This document shows, piece after piece, positions 11,601-24,500 of a DNA stretch of 64,000 bases (the first letter of the stretch is position 1; every line of letters begins with the position of its first letter). The stretch is from NCBI RefSeq assembly GCF_033807575.1, contig NC_084716.1, forward strand, positions 124,001 through 188,000, in the 5' to 3' direction. Under the pieces are notes generated by a model. The model searched no databases and had not been told where the DNA came from. It saw only the letters and a list, made by a program, of their open reading frames with translations. The position numbers were made by a program, and so were the translations under genes. The DNA is from Cydia pomonella (taxonomy: Eukaryota; Arthropoda; Insecta; Lepidoptera; Tortricidae).

Positions 11601-14600
11601 AGTAAGTCTGCTATAAAGAAATTTATTTATTCATTTATTATTTATTTATAAAGAAATTAGCATTATTGAGTCCTGAACTTGCTATCGTTAGAATTATGTA
11701 TGTATGTATGTATGTCACTTTATTGCACATAAACAGGTTAACATAAAACTGATAAAACAAAACAAAAAAAATGTTATGTACAAAGGCGAACTTATCCCTA
11801 AAAGGGATCTCTTCCAGCTAACCTTTGCGAAAGGATCAAACACTAACAGGTGAAAGACAAATCAATATTTCCAGTAGCAATATGAGAATTTTGGATACAC
11901 ATAAAAGTAGCACGAGATAATTAAGGTTTATATTGAACGTGTCGGTTATAATGAACGTGTCGGTTATAATGAACGTGTCGGTTATTCGCTAGAAAGTTGT
12001 ATTTATATTCTATGAGGAATATTTAAAGCTTGTTTTTGTTTAATACTTACTCGACGACCGGTTTGGCCTAGTGGGCAGTGACCCTGCCTACGAAGCTGAT
12101 GGTCCCGGGTTCAAATCCTGGTAAGGGCATGTATTTGTGTGATGAGCATGGATATTTGTTCCTGAGTCATGGGTGTTTTCTATGTATTTAAGTCTTCTTC
12201 TTCCTCGCGTTGTCCCGGCATTTGCCACGGCTCATGGGAGCCTGGGGTCCGCTTGACAACTAATCCCAAGATTTGGCGTAGGCACTAGTTTTTACGAAAG
12301 CGACTGCCATCAGACCTTCCAACCCAGAGGATAAACTAGGCCTTGCTGGGATTAGTCCGGTTTCCTCACGATGTTTTCCTTCACCGAAAAGCGACTGGTA
12401 AATATCAAATGATATTTCGTACATAAGTTCCGAAAAACTCATTGGTACGAGCCGGGGTTTGAACCCGCGACCTCCGGATTGCAAGTCGCACGCTCTTACC
12501 GCTAGGCCACCAGCGCTTCATTTCTATGTATTTAAGTATTTATAAATATTTATATATTATATATATCGTTGTCTCAGTACCCTCAACACAAGCCTTATTG
12601 AGCTTACTGTGGGACTTAGTCAATTTGTGTAATAATGTCCTATAATATTTATTTATTTATTTGGGCTTTATAAATATCTCTCGGCGTTAATGGGACTAAA
12701 ATTCTTCACTTTGATCGCTAAAATATGTCATTTTAATTTTTTTTATCAGATAGATATCTGATTCTTTTTGATTAAGACAATAAAACCAAAGGACTTCTGA
12801 AAATGTTTTTATATTTAAAAATCACAGAACTCTTCTATTAAAAACAAATATCAAAAACGTTCTTTATGAACTTATTTCAGTAAAAAACTTACGTAGCTAA
12901 ATAAGAAAAAACTTAATTCATACACAGATAAAAAAGATATCTTAATTCAAAACGCAAAACTCTCTTGCGCACGGTTGCTTAGATAAAATAATAAATTGCT
13001 TAGTCCAATAAATATGTCTTGAGTTAAATACAACATAATTTTTTAAAGGAGAATAAAAAATATTTAGTTTTATCTTTACACATTTTTAAGGCATGGTAGT
13101 GATTTGAGTTAAGATATTAATTATTCGCCGCAAGAAAAGAAGTCTTAGCAAGAGATATAGCACGCTCTTAAAAAACGGTTTTATCTTGAGTAACTCTACC
13201 TCAAACCAAAAATATTACCAAATTCCAAAGAAGAAGCACCAAAATTTTCCTTTGAGACTTTAAGTTTTTAGACAAGAGCGATAAATTCTTGGTTTGATGT
13301 TTTCAACCTACAGTCAAGAGCCAAAGCTATTTCAAAGAAGAAGCACCAAAATGTTGCTTTGAGACTTAAGTTTTTACGCAAGAGCGATTAATTCTTGGTT
13401 TGATGTTGTCAATATACAGTCAAGAGCCAAAGCTATTTAAAAGAAAAAGCACCAAAACTTTGGTTTGAGACTTTTACATAAAATAGTATCAATAAATTTG
13501 ATGAAGAGGACAAAAGCCCTGGTGGCCTAGCGGTAAGAGCGTATGACTTGCAATCCGGAGGTCGCGGGTTCAAACCCCGGCTCGTACCAATGAGTTTTTC
13601 GGAACTTATGTACGAACATTTGATATTCACCAGTCGCTTTTCGGTGAAGGAAAACATCGTAAGGTAACCGGGCTAATCCCAATAAGGCCTCTCTAGTTTA
13701 ACCCTCTGGGTTGAAAGGTCAGATCAGATGACAGTCGTTTTCGCAAAAACTAGTGCCTACGCCAATTCTCGGGATTAGTTTCCAAGCCCACCCCAGGTTC
13801 CCATGAGCCGTGGCAAAATGGCACAACGCGAGGAAGAAGAAAAAGATGAAGAGGATTATTGAAAACTACAAAGATTTCAACGGATGACGAAAATCATGTT
13901 GGTTTAAGAAAATTCATTCTTTATTCAAGACATACTAAACTTGGCGCTAAGAGATTTCAGCTCTAGATGTAAATAATATCATATTTCACATTGAGTAACG
14001 TACTCTTGAACCAATGCTTTTTCTTGTTTTTATGGAGAAATATAATTCTCAATTCAATTATAAGTATCTAACCCCAAGAAACAAAGTTTCTTGGCACAAG
14101 TTCTTTAAGTATTGCACTAAGACAGTTAGGTTCAATTTAAAAAATACAATACTTAAAACAAAACGTAAACGCTCTTGGTGAGAATAATGAGCTTTTTAAA
14201 AAAAAAACTTTTCATAGCTCGGATAGAGAATTTAATTTTTTAGCTTAAATAATAAACTTTGAAATATTTTATATCTTGATGCAAGAATTTTAGTGTTTCC
14301 TTATATAGGAAACACAAAATGTCTTGACACAAGAGTATTTACTTGGCTGGAGTTTCTGTGTAGATTCAAAAGATTCAAAGATTTTTATGTGTACAACATA
14401 GGTAGATAATATACATACATAGGTAGGTGTCTCACATTATAATATTTGATAAAAGGTAATAGATTAGATTAGATTAGATTAGATTCATTTATTTCTTATT
14501 GGAAATGTACATTATATTTTACATGTCAAAATAAAATGCATTCACAAAAAGATCGTCACAGTATAATTAAAACAAAAAATATCACTTGGCTAATCCGCGA

Positions 14601-17600
14601 AAAGATAACGCGCTAGTCAATCAGTGGTAATCCGTTATACTTACTTGCGTATTTTTACATGCAATTAATGTTCCCACCCTCCCACCGCAAAAATAAATAC
14701 ACAACTCACCACCAACTGACTACTTTTGGTGATGGGTTGTTATATTTATTTGCGTATTTATTTTTGCGCAAAGTAACGCTCTATTCTATTCATTAAAGGT
14801 AATAATATATCTTTGCTTATAAATTTGTGTTAAAAGTTTATAATATTTAAATTAAAATAACTTTTCATCGTATGTTAATATGTAATTACAATTAGTTCCG
14901 CAAAGTAACTTGTTTTAATCAAGTGTGAGGTCTTTATTAACATAATCTGCAAGGGTCTTATAAAGTACGAGTACATATAGATATAAACGTAAACAGCATT
15001 AGAATTAACATATTCATATTATTTATTCACTATATTAATAATATTACATGTCATTTTTACATTAGTAGATTGTATAAGAAGTATTCGAGATAAGTAATAA
15101 TATATAAGTAATGATTTTATTTATTTATTTATAAAAAAAATATTAACTGGAAACATAAAACATTAGACACAAACAAGCAGGATTGATTGGTAAATTAATA
15201 TCCTGCGCGATGAGACAACTTGCTGGACACCTAACGAGAATATTACATAGATTTCGAATTGGTGGTCAGCCATTGGCTCTCACGATCACGCCACCATCGC
15301 CTGATTTATATAAGCGCGAGATATTAAAACTTACTAAAGGACTCTCGGCTCTTTTGGATAATTATTATTTGTTAATTTTCGGTTTTTACACATGTCAATG
15401 TTAAATCCTTTATAAAGGCTTCAGGGACTCACGAGGCTATAGGCGTTCTCAGATGAAAGTAGTGAAGGTTGTCTCTGTGATGAAATTGGAAAGATAAAGT
15501 CATTATTTTCATTAAAGAAATCAATATGATGATAAAATGAGTTTGATACTTTTTTCCTGTGTGCACAGGCGGCTAGAGGAGAACCTGCTAACAGAAGTAC
15601 CGAGCGCCGTGCAGTTGCTGCCTGCGCTCCAAGATTTGTGAGTAATTTAATTAATAAAGGCAACGCACAGAAGAACACTTTAAAATACTCCTCATAATTT
15701 ATCTCTTTCGAAATCACTTTTTTAAACACCTTCCTCGTATATTTTTTAGGGAAAAGGCTCATGCTGACTAACATTGAGTTAGTGATTGTTTAATGATGAC
15801 TGTCAGCTCTCTGTCTGTGCAGCGCTTAGTAATTATTTAGTCTCAAAGCCACGTACGAAGAATGAATCCACAAGAAAGATCACAAAACACGATCACAAGC
15901 GAGGATTACATTTCCCCACTGAAATGTCATTATAAATGGTCACTTATAATTTGTACCTATATCTGTACCCAGGTCATTGGCAAGCAACCGCGTGGAGTGG
16001 GCGGGCGCGGGCGCGCTGGCTCGCTGCACGCGCCTGGCGCGGCTGGAGCTCCGCGACAACCCCTGCTCCAGGCTGCACCCGCAGGCGCTCGCGCACCTGC
16101 CCGCGCTCACTACGCTGTAAGTATACATAAATAATTAAAATTCGCTTGTGGAAGTAAGAATACTATCTCCATATCATAGGCAGATCTGTTGCAAAAGTGT
16201 CCAGCTGTCAATTATAAATAATACTTCCAAATCTCTCCAGAGTAGCGCTAGAGTAGCTAAGAACGTAGGCGTTATTGACGAAGTGAAGTGCGCTGTCTAT
16301 GATTTGATTATTTTTCCAAATATTCTTGGTATTGTAGCGCCACCTATTTTATCTTTTTTGACGGACACGTTTTGGTACATGAAGATTATATTCCTTACCT
16401 CTACCTTCCATAGTTTCGCTGTTCACTTGTACAAAACACGCCTACATAACGCGCTAATCGATGCACTTTTTTAACATTCCGCTCTCTTAAGTAATTTTCC
16501 TTCATAAGTTTTGACGTTCATTTCGATCTCCGCGCGCGAAAAGCGGAAATTGATCACCATTGTCAGTCACGTTCACCGGAAGCTTAATGGAAAAAGGATA
16601 TTACTTGGACACGGGTCTACCCTTGCGCTTCCTAGCACTGGCACGCTCCAATGATTAACAACTCGATGTTTGGGAGACTCTGACTACTTATACACTGACG
16701 TATATAACTGATATTTTGAAGTAAAATAAATTTAATAGCCGTCATCAAAAAAATCAACCAAGCGAAACACATTTCACGAAGCCACGTCTCAATATTTCGT
16801 AATTCCTCAAATGAGTACTAAAAGAGAAATGTATTTACTATGGTACTGGTTTTCTATACAAATCAGTACCGACCGTAACTAGAGATTCCCAGTTCTCGCT
16901 ATCCGATTTCAGTACCGGGAGCATTTCCTAGATAGCACTATCTGTAAGTAGGGTAACCGGTGCAGAGTTGGAAGGCTAACGGCAGATATAACCGTTGCGC
17001 TGCGTCCGCGTTGCACAAACGAATTCAGGATGCGTAAAGTTTTACAGCTCATAGCACAAACTGCAGGTCAACATGTGACGTCAGCTGTCGGACGCGGATA
17101 CAACGTTCGATACTCGATCTAATCAAGTTGCTGTAAATCTGTGTTGGCAGATCCCCTGTGTAAAGGTAGGCCAATTAAGGTCAACGCTCAGATATAACCA
17201 CTTTCCCTCTCTTGGGGGTTTTCGTATTTTACTCCGCAGGCTGAATTGTACAGTAGTATATTAACTTCTTACCTTGCCTCTAAAACAAAATGCGAGACAA
17301 AACATATTGTGTATTTTAGGGGTTTTAGTGACTATTCACTTAAATACAATAGAAATAACCGTGATCTCTGTTTAAATAAAAAAAGAATCGGCTTAAATCA
17401 ATAGGCTCTACATTTTGAAACAGACGATGCAGCAACTGTCCGCCCGCCCGCCCCGGCCCGGAAGCGCGTCACACGCCGCCGGACGCCGGACGCCGACGCC
17501 GGACGCAAACAAGCCCATTACACCGCGAGGACGCTCTTGCTCCCACCGCATAAATAACGTCCCGGCGACGCTCGTAAACTGCTGCCGTAAAACGGTGACG

Positions 17601-18500
17601 CGTCCGCACACGCCGGCAATTCCCATTGCTGGCCGAGTTGAAGGATAAAGAGACCAAATTGTGACTCTGACCCCAATATTTGTAACAACTGATGTATATA
17701 TGTTGTTACGGAGGTAGAAAAAGTTTTTCATATACACATAAAAAAAACATCAAGCTTTTAATATGCTTTAGTCTTAACTACTATTATGCCTTTTTTGAAT
17801 ATAATGATTAGGATAGATAAACAAAAATAACGCTAAGTTTGTTGCGGTTTTTTCTGGACAGCTGTGATGGTTATGAGTGATATCTTTTTTGGTGCATTAC
17901 AAAAATGCACACCCATTTTACTGCGTTATAAAATGAATAAAAACCATGACAAAATTATCAATACATCTTGACTTGAGATAAATGGATTTTCAAAATTAGT
18001 AATAGTAAATATTAGTGTAAACTAAATCCTAATCCTAAAATTACTACACGACATGGCTATGTGTCATCGGTCCTTTCTTATGGCCTAATACTGTGGGGCA
18101 ACTCCGTAGAATCGCATAGAGTATTTCTAATACAGAAAAAATGTAAAAGAGCGGTATGCAACGCTAAAACGGATGACAGCTGTATGCCTTTATTTAGAGA
18201 CCTTAATGTTTTACCTTTGCCATGTTTATACATTAGGGATGTTTGTGTTTTTCTCAAGTCCCATCCAGAATACTTCCTTAAACGGAGTGAAGTATTACAA
18301 GGACAGACAAGACCACATAAAATGTGCATTTTGTACAAACCTCCTAATCACAAAGATATGTACAAAAGAAATATTTTTAATATGAATATAATAATATATA
18401 TATAGCTTGCTGGAAGGAGGTCTTCTTGGCGTTCTACCATCCATAACGGTGTCAAAACATTCGAAGATAACCGCCTCACAAGCCTAGACATGAGGAGGAC

Positions 18501-18531
<31 letters not shown>

Positions 18532-21500
18532 ACAATTTGCCAAATGAATGTCGAATACTGTCGGGGGAGACTTTCAAACTAAAGTTAACAAAATGGTTAC
18601 TGGATAAATGTTGTTGAAATAAGGAATCGATGACATCATGATATATTTGGGTGAATCAACTTTTTTTGTTTTGTTATCCTGTCCCGTTGTCCAAGGGACA
18701 ACAGTGGCACAGTTTGTTTGAAGAGACGTTGTATGCCGTTCTATTAACATGCTTAGTAGGGGGCCCATTATGGACATTGGTTATAACGACCACAAAAACG
18801 CAAGTGTGATACATTTAAATACCATAAAATCAGTATTTCAATGAACTTTTGTCCCCTGGACAACTAATCGTAACCATGGCAACGAGTGACGCTAAAAAGT
18901 TGATTCTCCCATTTAATTGTAATAGTTGATAAATTTTGATATTGTGGGTATTTTTATTTAATTTTTAGATTGCTTATGTAAATATTTGTACGCTTGCTTG
19001 CATGCTGAATACAAGGATTCCTTTTTATTATTTTAAGACCAAATTGTACTGTATTCTTACAAATAAAAAATTATGAATTACATATTGCTCAAACAGTTGA
19101 GACTAATTAATAATAAAAATACCTGTGTATTGAGGTAACAAATAAAAGAGCGCAATTGTAATGGTTCTCCAGAGCCTTCAAAAAGCATTTGGAAGTTTGG
19201 AACCATCCACTACCCGTTTACTGCGTATACGAATAGACCGAGTAGTACAATTTGCACGCACCCCTCCGTGCCGCGGATCGGTTCCCGTTTATGCTGATGA
19301 TCGAAGCTCCCAACATCCTTAAATTTTACGTGCCGCCGACTAAATCTTTTATGACTTTATCCCCCCATCATCGGAATTTGAATGAGCGGCGAAAAGAACG
19401 AGAACTGGGCTGCGATTACACTTATCTCAATAAAACACAAGTAACGGCGTAGGTTCAGCGTCGAACTTTCTCAACAGATTTTCCTTGCCATTCAATATTT
19501 TTATTTGACTTCACTCAAACTTTATGTACTGAAAGAAGTGGCATATGGTCTACGCAGCGCACAACGTACGCTCTACTCGAAATTCAATAGCGCTGTAACT
19601 TTAAACGGTTATTTAGAAATACAAAGTTTGGAGTTTTTATTGTGGTCCCGTTTTACTTTTTATACGTAACTACTGAAAACCAAATTCTGCGGCCCACAAT
19701 ATTGTCTTTCAATATTGTGTAACTGTGAAGGCCTCGTCACAAAACGCGCGCTTAGTTAACATTACAGCCGTTTACACAGACCTTGGTCTCCTAAACTTAA
19801 TTTGATCAAACCGTACCGGGAAATGCGGGAGCTCTTTTCCGACCAGTTTACGAGTCTGAATACATTAAAGTTAGAATTTGTGTTCAACTGAGGATTTAGT
19901 AAGGAAGCAGTAAAGTTTAACCGTAAAATAGCTTTAATAAACCAAAAGCAACATTCAAATATTACATTTGATTTCAATTTCATCAAATGTAAAATGTAAG
20001 TGCCACTCCCTGGTCTCGATTTCCAACTCAATTAGTCCAGTTATACCCACTTATGTTTTATATTCCTCTTAAACCTTTTAATAACCATGGTTTTTATGCA
20101 TAAAATAAATGAAAAAAAAAACGCTTAGTTTCCTGCCTACCAATCAGACAACAGTCCACCTACCATACGTATGTACAGTTTACTCAAAAATATGTCACAT
20201 AGCTCTTAATTCGCCGACATAAGAGTTATGGGACATCTTTTTGAGCAACTTGTGTGCACCCAGACGTTTACACTGTACGTACGACTGTACACTGTACAGT
20301 CAGCTGCAAAAATATGTATCGAGAGAATCGTCTCATAAATATGGTACCACCCTTTTATTACACTGGAAGAAGATGCTATGGGACATATCTTTGAGTAAGA
20401 TGTGTACACCCATATTTTTACACTTCACTGTGCCTACACTATGGACACGCACACTATCTTGCAAACGATCACCAGTATAGCAACACCCTTCACAAATAGC
20501 TTTTGGGCCTTCTAGAGGCTCTTCTAGCTCCATAACCCCTTGATCGAGTCTACTCATAATTTTAATGATTTCTCTAGTGTTGGTGTGCATGGGCGGCGAT
20601 AATCTCTTACCATCAAGCGATTCGTGTGCTCGTTTGCCTCCTATGTCATAAAAAAATGAATAAAATATACTTAATGCCCTCAACTACATTTACCAAATAT
20701 CAGTTAAATTAGAACAAATTTACTTAAGTTATTGTGTAACAAACTATCCTCTGATAGTTCAGTTGAAAAATATCAAAAAGGGATGATGAGATATGTGGAA
20801 TTTTAAAACAAAATCTCGTAAAATAGATAGCAAATGAAAAAATAATCGCAATAATTTGGATTTTAAAATAATACATATATGTAAATGATAAAAAATACAG
20901 GACCTGAAAGTTTCAAATACATAAGATTATTTAACTTCCTGAAATAAAATAGGGTACCATTCGATCCCTTACTTTTTATCCCAAAAAATTTATTAGCAGC
21001 TGTATATATATTCACTGACAAAATCGCAATTTTTTTGTTTTCCATGATTTAAGATGGGCTCACAGTATCAGTGACCGTGACGTCACGTTCACTTGTCGTT
21101 TTGTTAGGAGCGTTTCTTGAGTAAAGCACCTACGACTGTCGGACTATCATTTCTGACTTTTGTATTGCTTTAATGCAATGGGGACCCAATAGCCATTTGA
21201 TCCTAGAAACAAACCTGATCGATTGATTAATCCGTAGTTACTTGAATAAAACGTTTTCATTCATTCATTAATAATGAAATATCGTCTAGCCTAATGCCGG
21301 GACGTGTGAGCCAGCCGTGTGTTTCAAGTTGAATGTAAGAGCTTCGCTTTGCTCGCTCGTTCGATAAATGCGAAAGTTACTCGTCTGTCTGTCTTGTCTT
21401 TTACCCCCTTTACGCTTAAACCACCAAACCGATTTAGATGAAATTTGACACTGAGAACCCTACCTATATTTACCTAATTCCAAAGTACTAATCTAAATAC

Positions 21501-24500
21501 CTAGTATAGCATTGTTTTTATAACAGCCTCACATCAGGCCTAGTACATATAACCTCATAGAATACGACATTATTTCACAAATAGGGATAAGTACATTTTG
21601 TAAGCCTATTACATACTACATTAAGTAAGTGTCAAGCCCCACGTGCAGGCGTAAGTGATGAAACAAGTGTCGCTCTGCCTCACCGCGACGTCCGTAATCA
21701 CGCATCATACAATACGTGTCATTAAAGTCTACGATCCGATCACGACCGAGCCGTATTTGGTCCAAAGTGAAACCCAATACCGGCGCCGAAATAGTATAAC
21801 TAGATAACTACACAATAATAGTAACGCCTTATTGTCGTACTTCACACTTGACACCAATACAAGACTTTTTCTTATGATATGATAATGCACGTAATGTGTA
21901 CCTGGGTGAATCAACATTTTTTGTTTTGTTATCCTGTCCCGTTGTCCAAGGGACAACAGTGGCACAGTTTTTTTGAAGAGACGTTGTATGCCGTTCTATT
22001 AACATGCTTAGTAGGGGGCCCATTATGGACATTGGTTATAACGACCACCAAACCGCAAGTTTAATACATTTAAGTACCTTAAAATCAGTATTTCAATGAA
22101 CTTTTGTCCCCTGGACAACTAATCGTAACCATGGCAACGAGTGACGCTAAAAAGTTGATTCTCCCACCTACAATACAAATAAAGACGCTACGTAGTAAAG
22201 TGCTAGAACTCCCACGCCACTCGTGCACGTATACAATCTATTTACTCGTAGATATATAAGTTAACTTAAGTTATTTTCGCACTTCTCCGGAAATTAGGCC
22301 TCAGTGTAAGTAATGGATCGTCCGGAGACGAGCATTTTCATCAAGTACACGCCACTCAAACTCCGGGTCGATAGCCTTCGCGTCTCTCGACTGATTTTTT
22401 ACAAGCTTATACTTAGTTTTACTGCGTGCTTAGCCAACATGCCAATCGTCGACGCTCCGTAGCAAACAAAACGCCAATGTCTCTGTCGCACTAATATGGT
22501 AGAGTGATAGAAAGAGACGACTACCTACGCTACGCTGCGGAGCGTTAACGATTAGCGTGTTGGCTAAACACCTGGTCCCCTGTCTGTAAGCGAATCTTGT
22601 TTGATCTATTTCTTAGAGTTCGATAGAGCGGAATTATTGCATGCATGGTACATGTTATACATGTATAACAGTTATAATGTCATCTATGATAGCGTTTCAC
22701 AAGGTGGCTATTGGTTGTTTCTTTATTTAATACATATATACTTTTTTCATGTATTTTTATGTACGTTTATACTTATTTATGTACATTTGTTTATTTATAT
22801 TAATATTTTGTATTGTTTGGTTATATATTTATTTAACTCTACTTTTAATATCTTTCTTTGCACCACCTACCGTATAAGTATATTCTAAAATTATAATGTC
22901 TCCGCCGATACTCACAGGTTATCTGGATCAGATCGCTCTTAAGCGATAAGATCGCCTGTTGTAATTTCTATCCTTCTCTTCTTTCTGATTTGAACAAGTT
23001 CGGTGTGCAATAAAATGTATTGTATTGTATAATAACATAGAAATCCAGTTTAGTCTGGAATTTAATCTTCCCGAGGGTTAAATACATAGGTAACTTTTCA
23101 TTTCCAGACAAACTTACTATCATGCATTACGGCTAAATACCTACTAAACAATTATTAAAAGGACCTGAAGCTCGATCTTTTAATTAAACGATACCCTAAC
23201 AGCAACTTGGACATTTCAAAGACGTTGAACTTAAAATTTGAAGACCGGGAATTCGGAACACGGCGCGAGAATTAAGTAGATGTACCTCGGAGAGTACTGG
23301 CACATTGAGAGACAACAAAGGAATTTCTTTAGGTACCAAATAGGACATTAAGAGAAGTAATTTGGAAGTTAAACGACTTGGAGCACTCGACCCTAACCTA
23401 TTGTGTAACGTCTTGAACATTATCTCATTCAATAACACATGATCATTGATCAAACTAATTACCCATATATTTACTATTTGGTGTCTTATTATTTTATTTG
23501 TAAACGAATGCGGTGCGCTGCGCATGTGATGCCTTATGCAGAGAACCGAAGACGTGCATGTTACGCATCTCGTTTGGTCTTAGAGCCACCTCACACTAGC
23601 GTCTCCCGAGCGTCGGCGTCTAGTCAACTCTATTGCTGCTGCTCGACGCAACTGCGTAGCGACGTCATTTTCCATAACACCAACTAGGCGCCGACGCTCA
23701 AAATACGCTAGTGTGGGGTGGCCGTTAAGGCACCGAAGCTCAAAAAAGACGCTAGTGTTAGGATTGTTAGGTGGCCCTTAGAAAGACCCCACACTAGCGT
23801 CTCCCGAGCGTCGACGTCTAGTCAACTCTATGGCTGCTGCTAGACACAACTTGGGTGCAACTGCATAGCGATGCCATTTTCCAAAGCGCTGACTGCTGAC
23901 TTAGATGCTGACGCTCAAAAGACGTAATTCCTTTGTTTGCGCAGGATCCTGTCGGACGCGCGTGGCCTGACTGAGCTGCCATCACTGGAGGGCGCAGAGC
24001 GTCTTCACACGCTGCGCGCCGACCGCGCGCGCCTGCGGGCGCTGCCGCCGGACCTGTGCGTGCACGCACCTCATCTACGAGTTTTGTAAGTACTTTAGCT
24101 TCTTCTATTTCATTACACGCATACATTTGAAGTCGTTGTCATTGTCACACTCTTTCAGCTGCGGTTAGCGATGAAATAGGTACTCGGATGTCCCAAGCGC
24201 CGAAAGACGCGTCGATTGAATTCTCTAAATATGTATTAGAAGCAAATCCGAAACTATAATGAATAATATAGGCAAAATACAGGCTGCAAAGTAATTTTTT
24301 TTTTTATCGGGAGTATATAAGTATAGGTCATAATGAGCAACTTTTACTGTGGGGCCAACCCCGAAATCGAGAAAAAAATTTGTCTATTGCATACATTTTG
24401 CCTGCCTGACCTTGACAGTTTCTATGAGAGACTAATTTTTTTTAGCAATTTCAGAGTTGGTGCCATTATAATAGTTGTTCAGTATGACCTATATATTCAC

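Larger units (their letters stand above)
12666..14450. repeat. AT-rich unclassified repeat-like region
   Basis: About 1.8 kb of AT-rich DNA, interrupted by a SINE at 13511-13844, with recurring words such as tcttggtttgatg, caagagcgat and aagaagcaccaaaa. Contains tandem repeats and short perfect palindromes such as ccaagaaac-aaa-gtttcttgg near 14074. No frames or recognised transposase. Probably an unclassified transposable element or its satellite-like derivative. Confidence 0.45.

Noticed and set aside
13511..13600. tRNA gene
   Set aside because: A- and B-box-like segments belong to SINE heads with target duplications and SINE bodies; no cloverleaf of a functional tRNA was seen.
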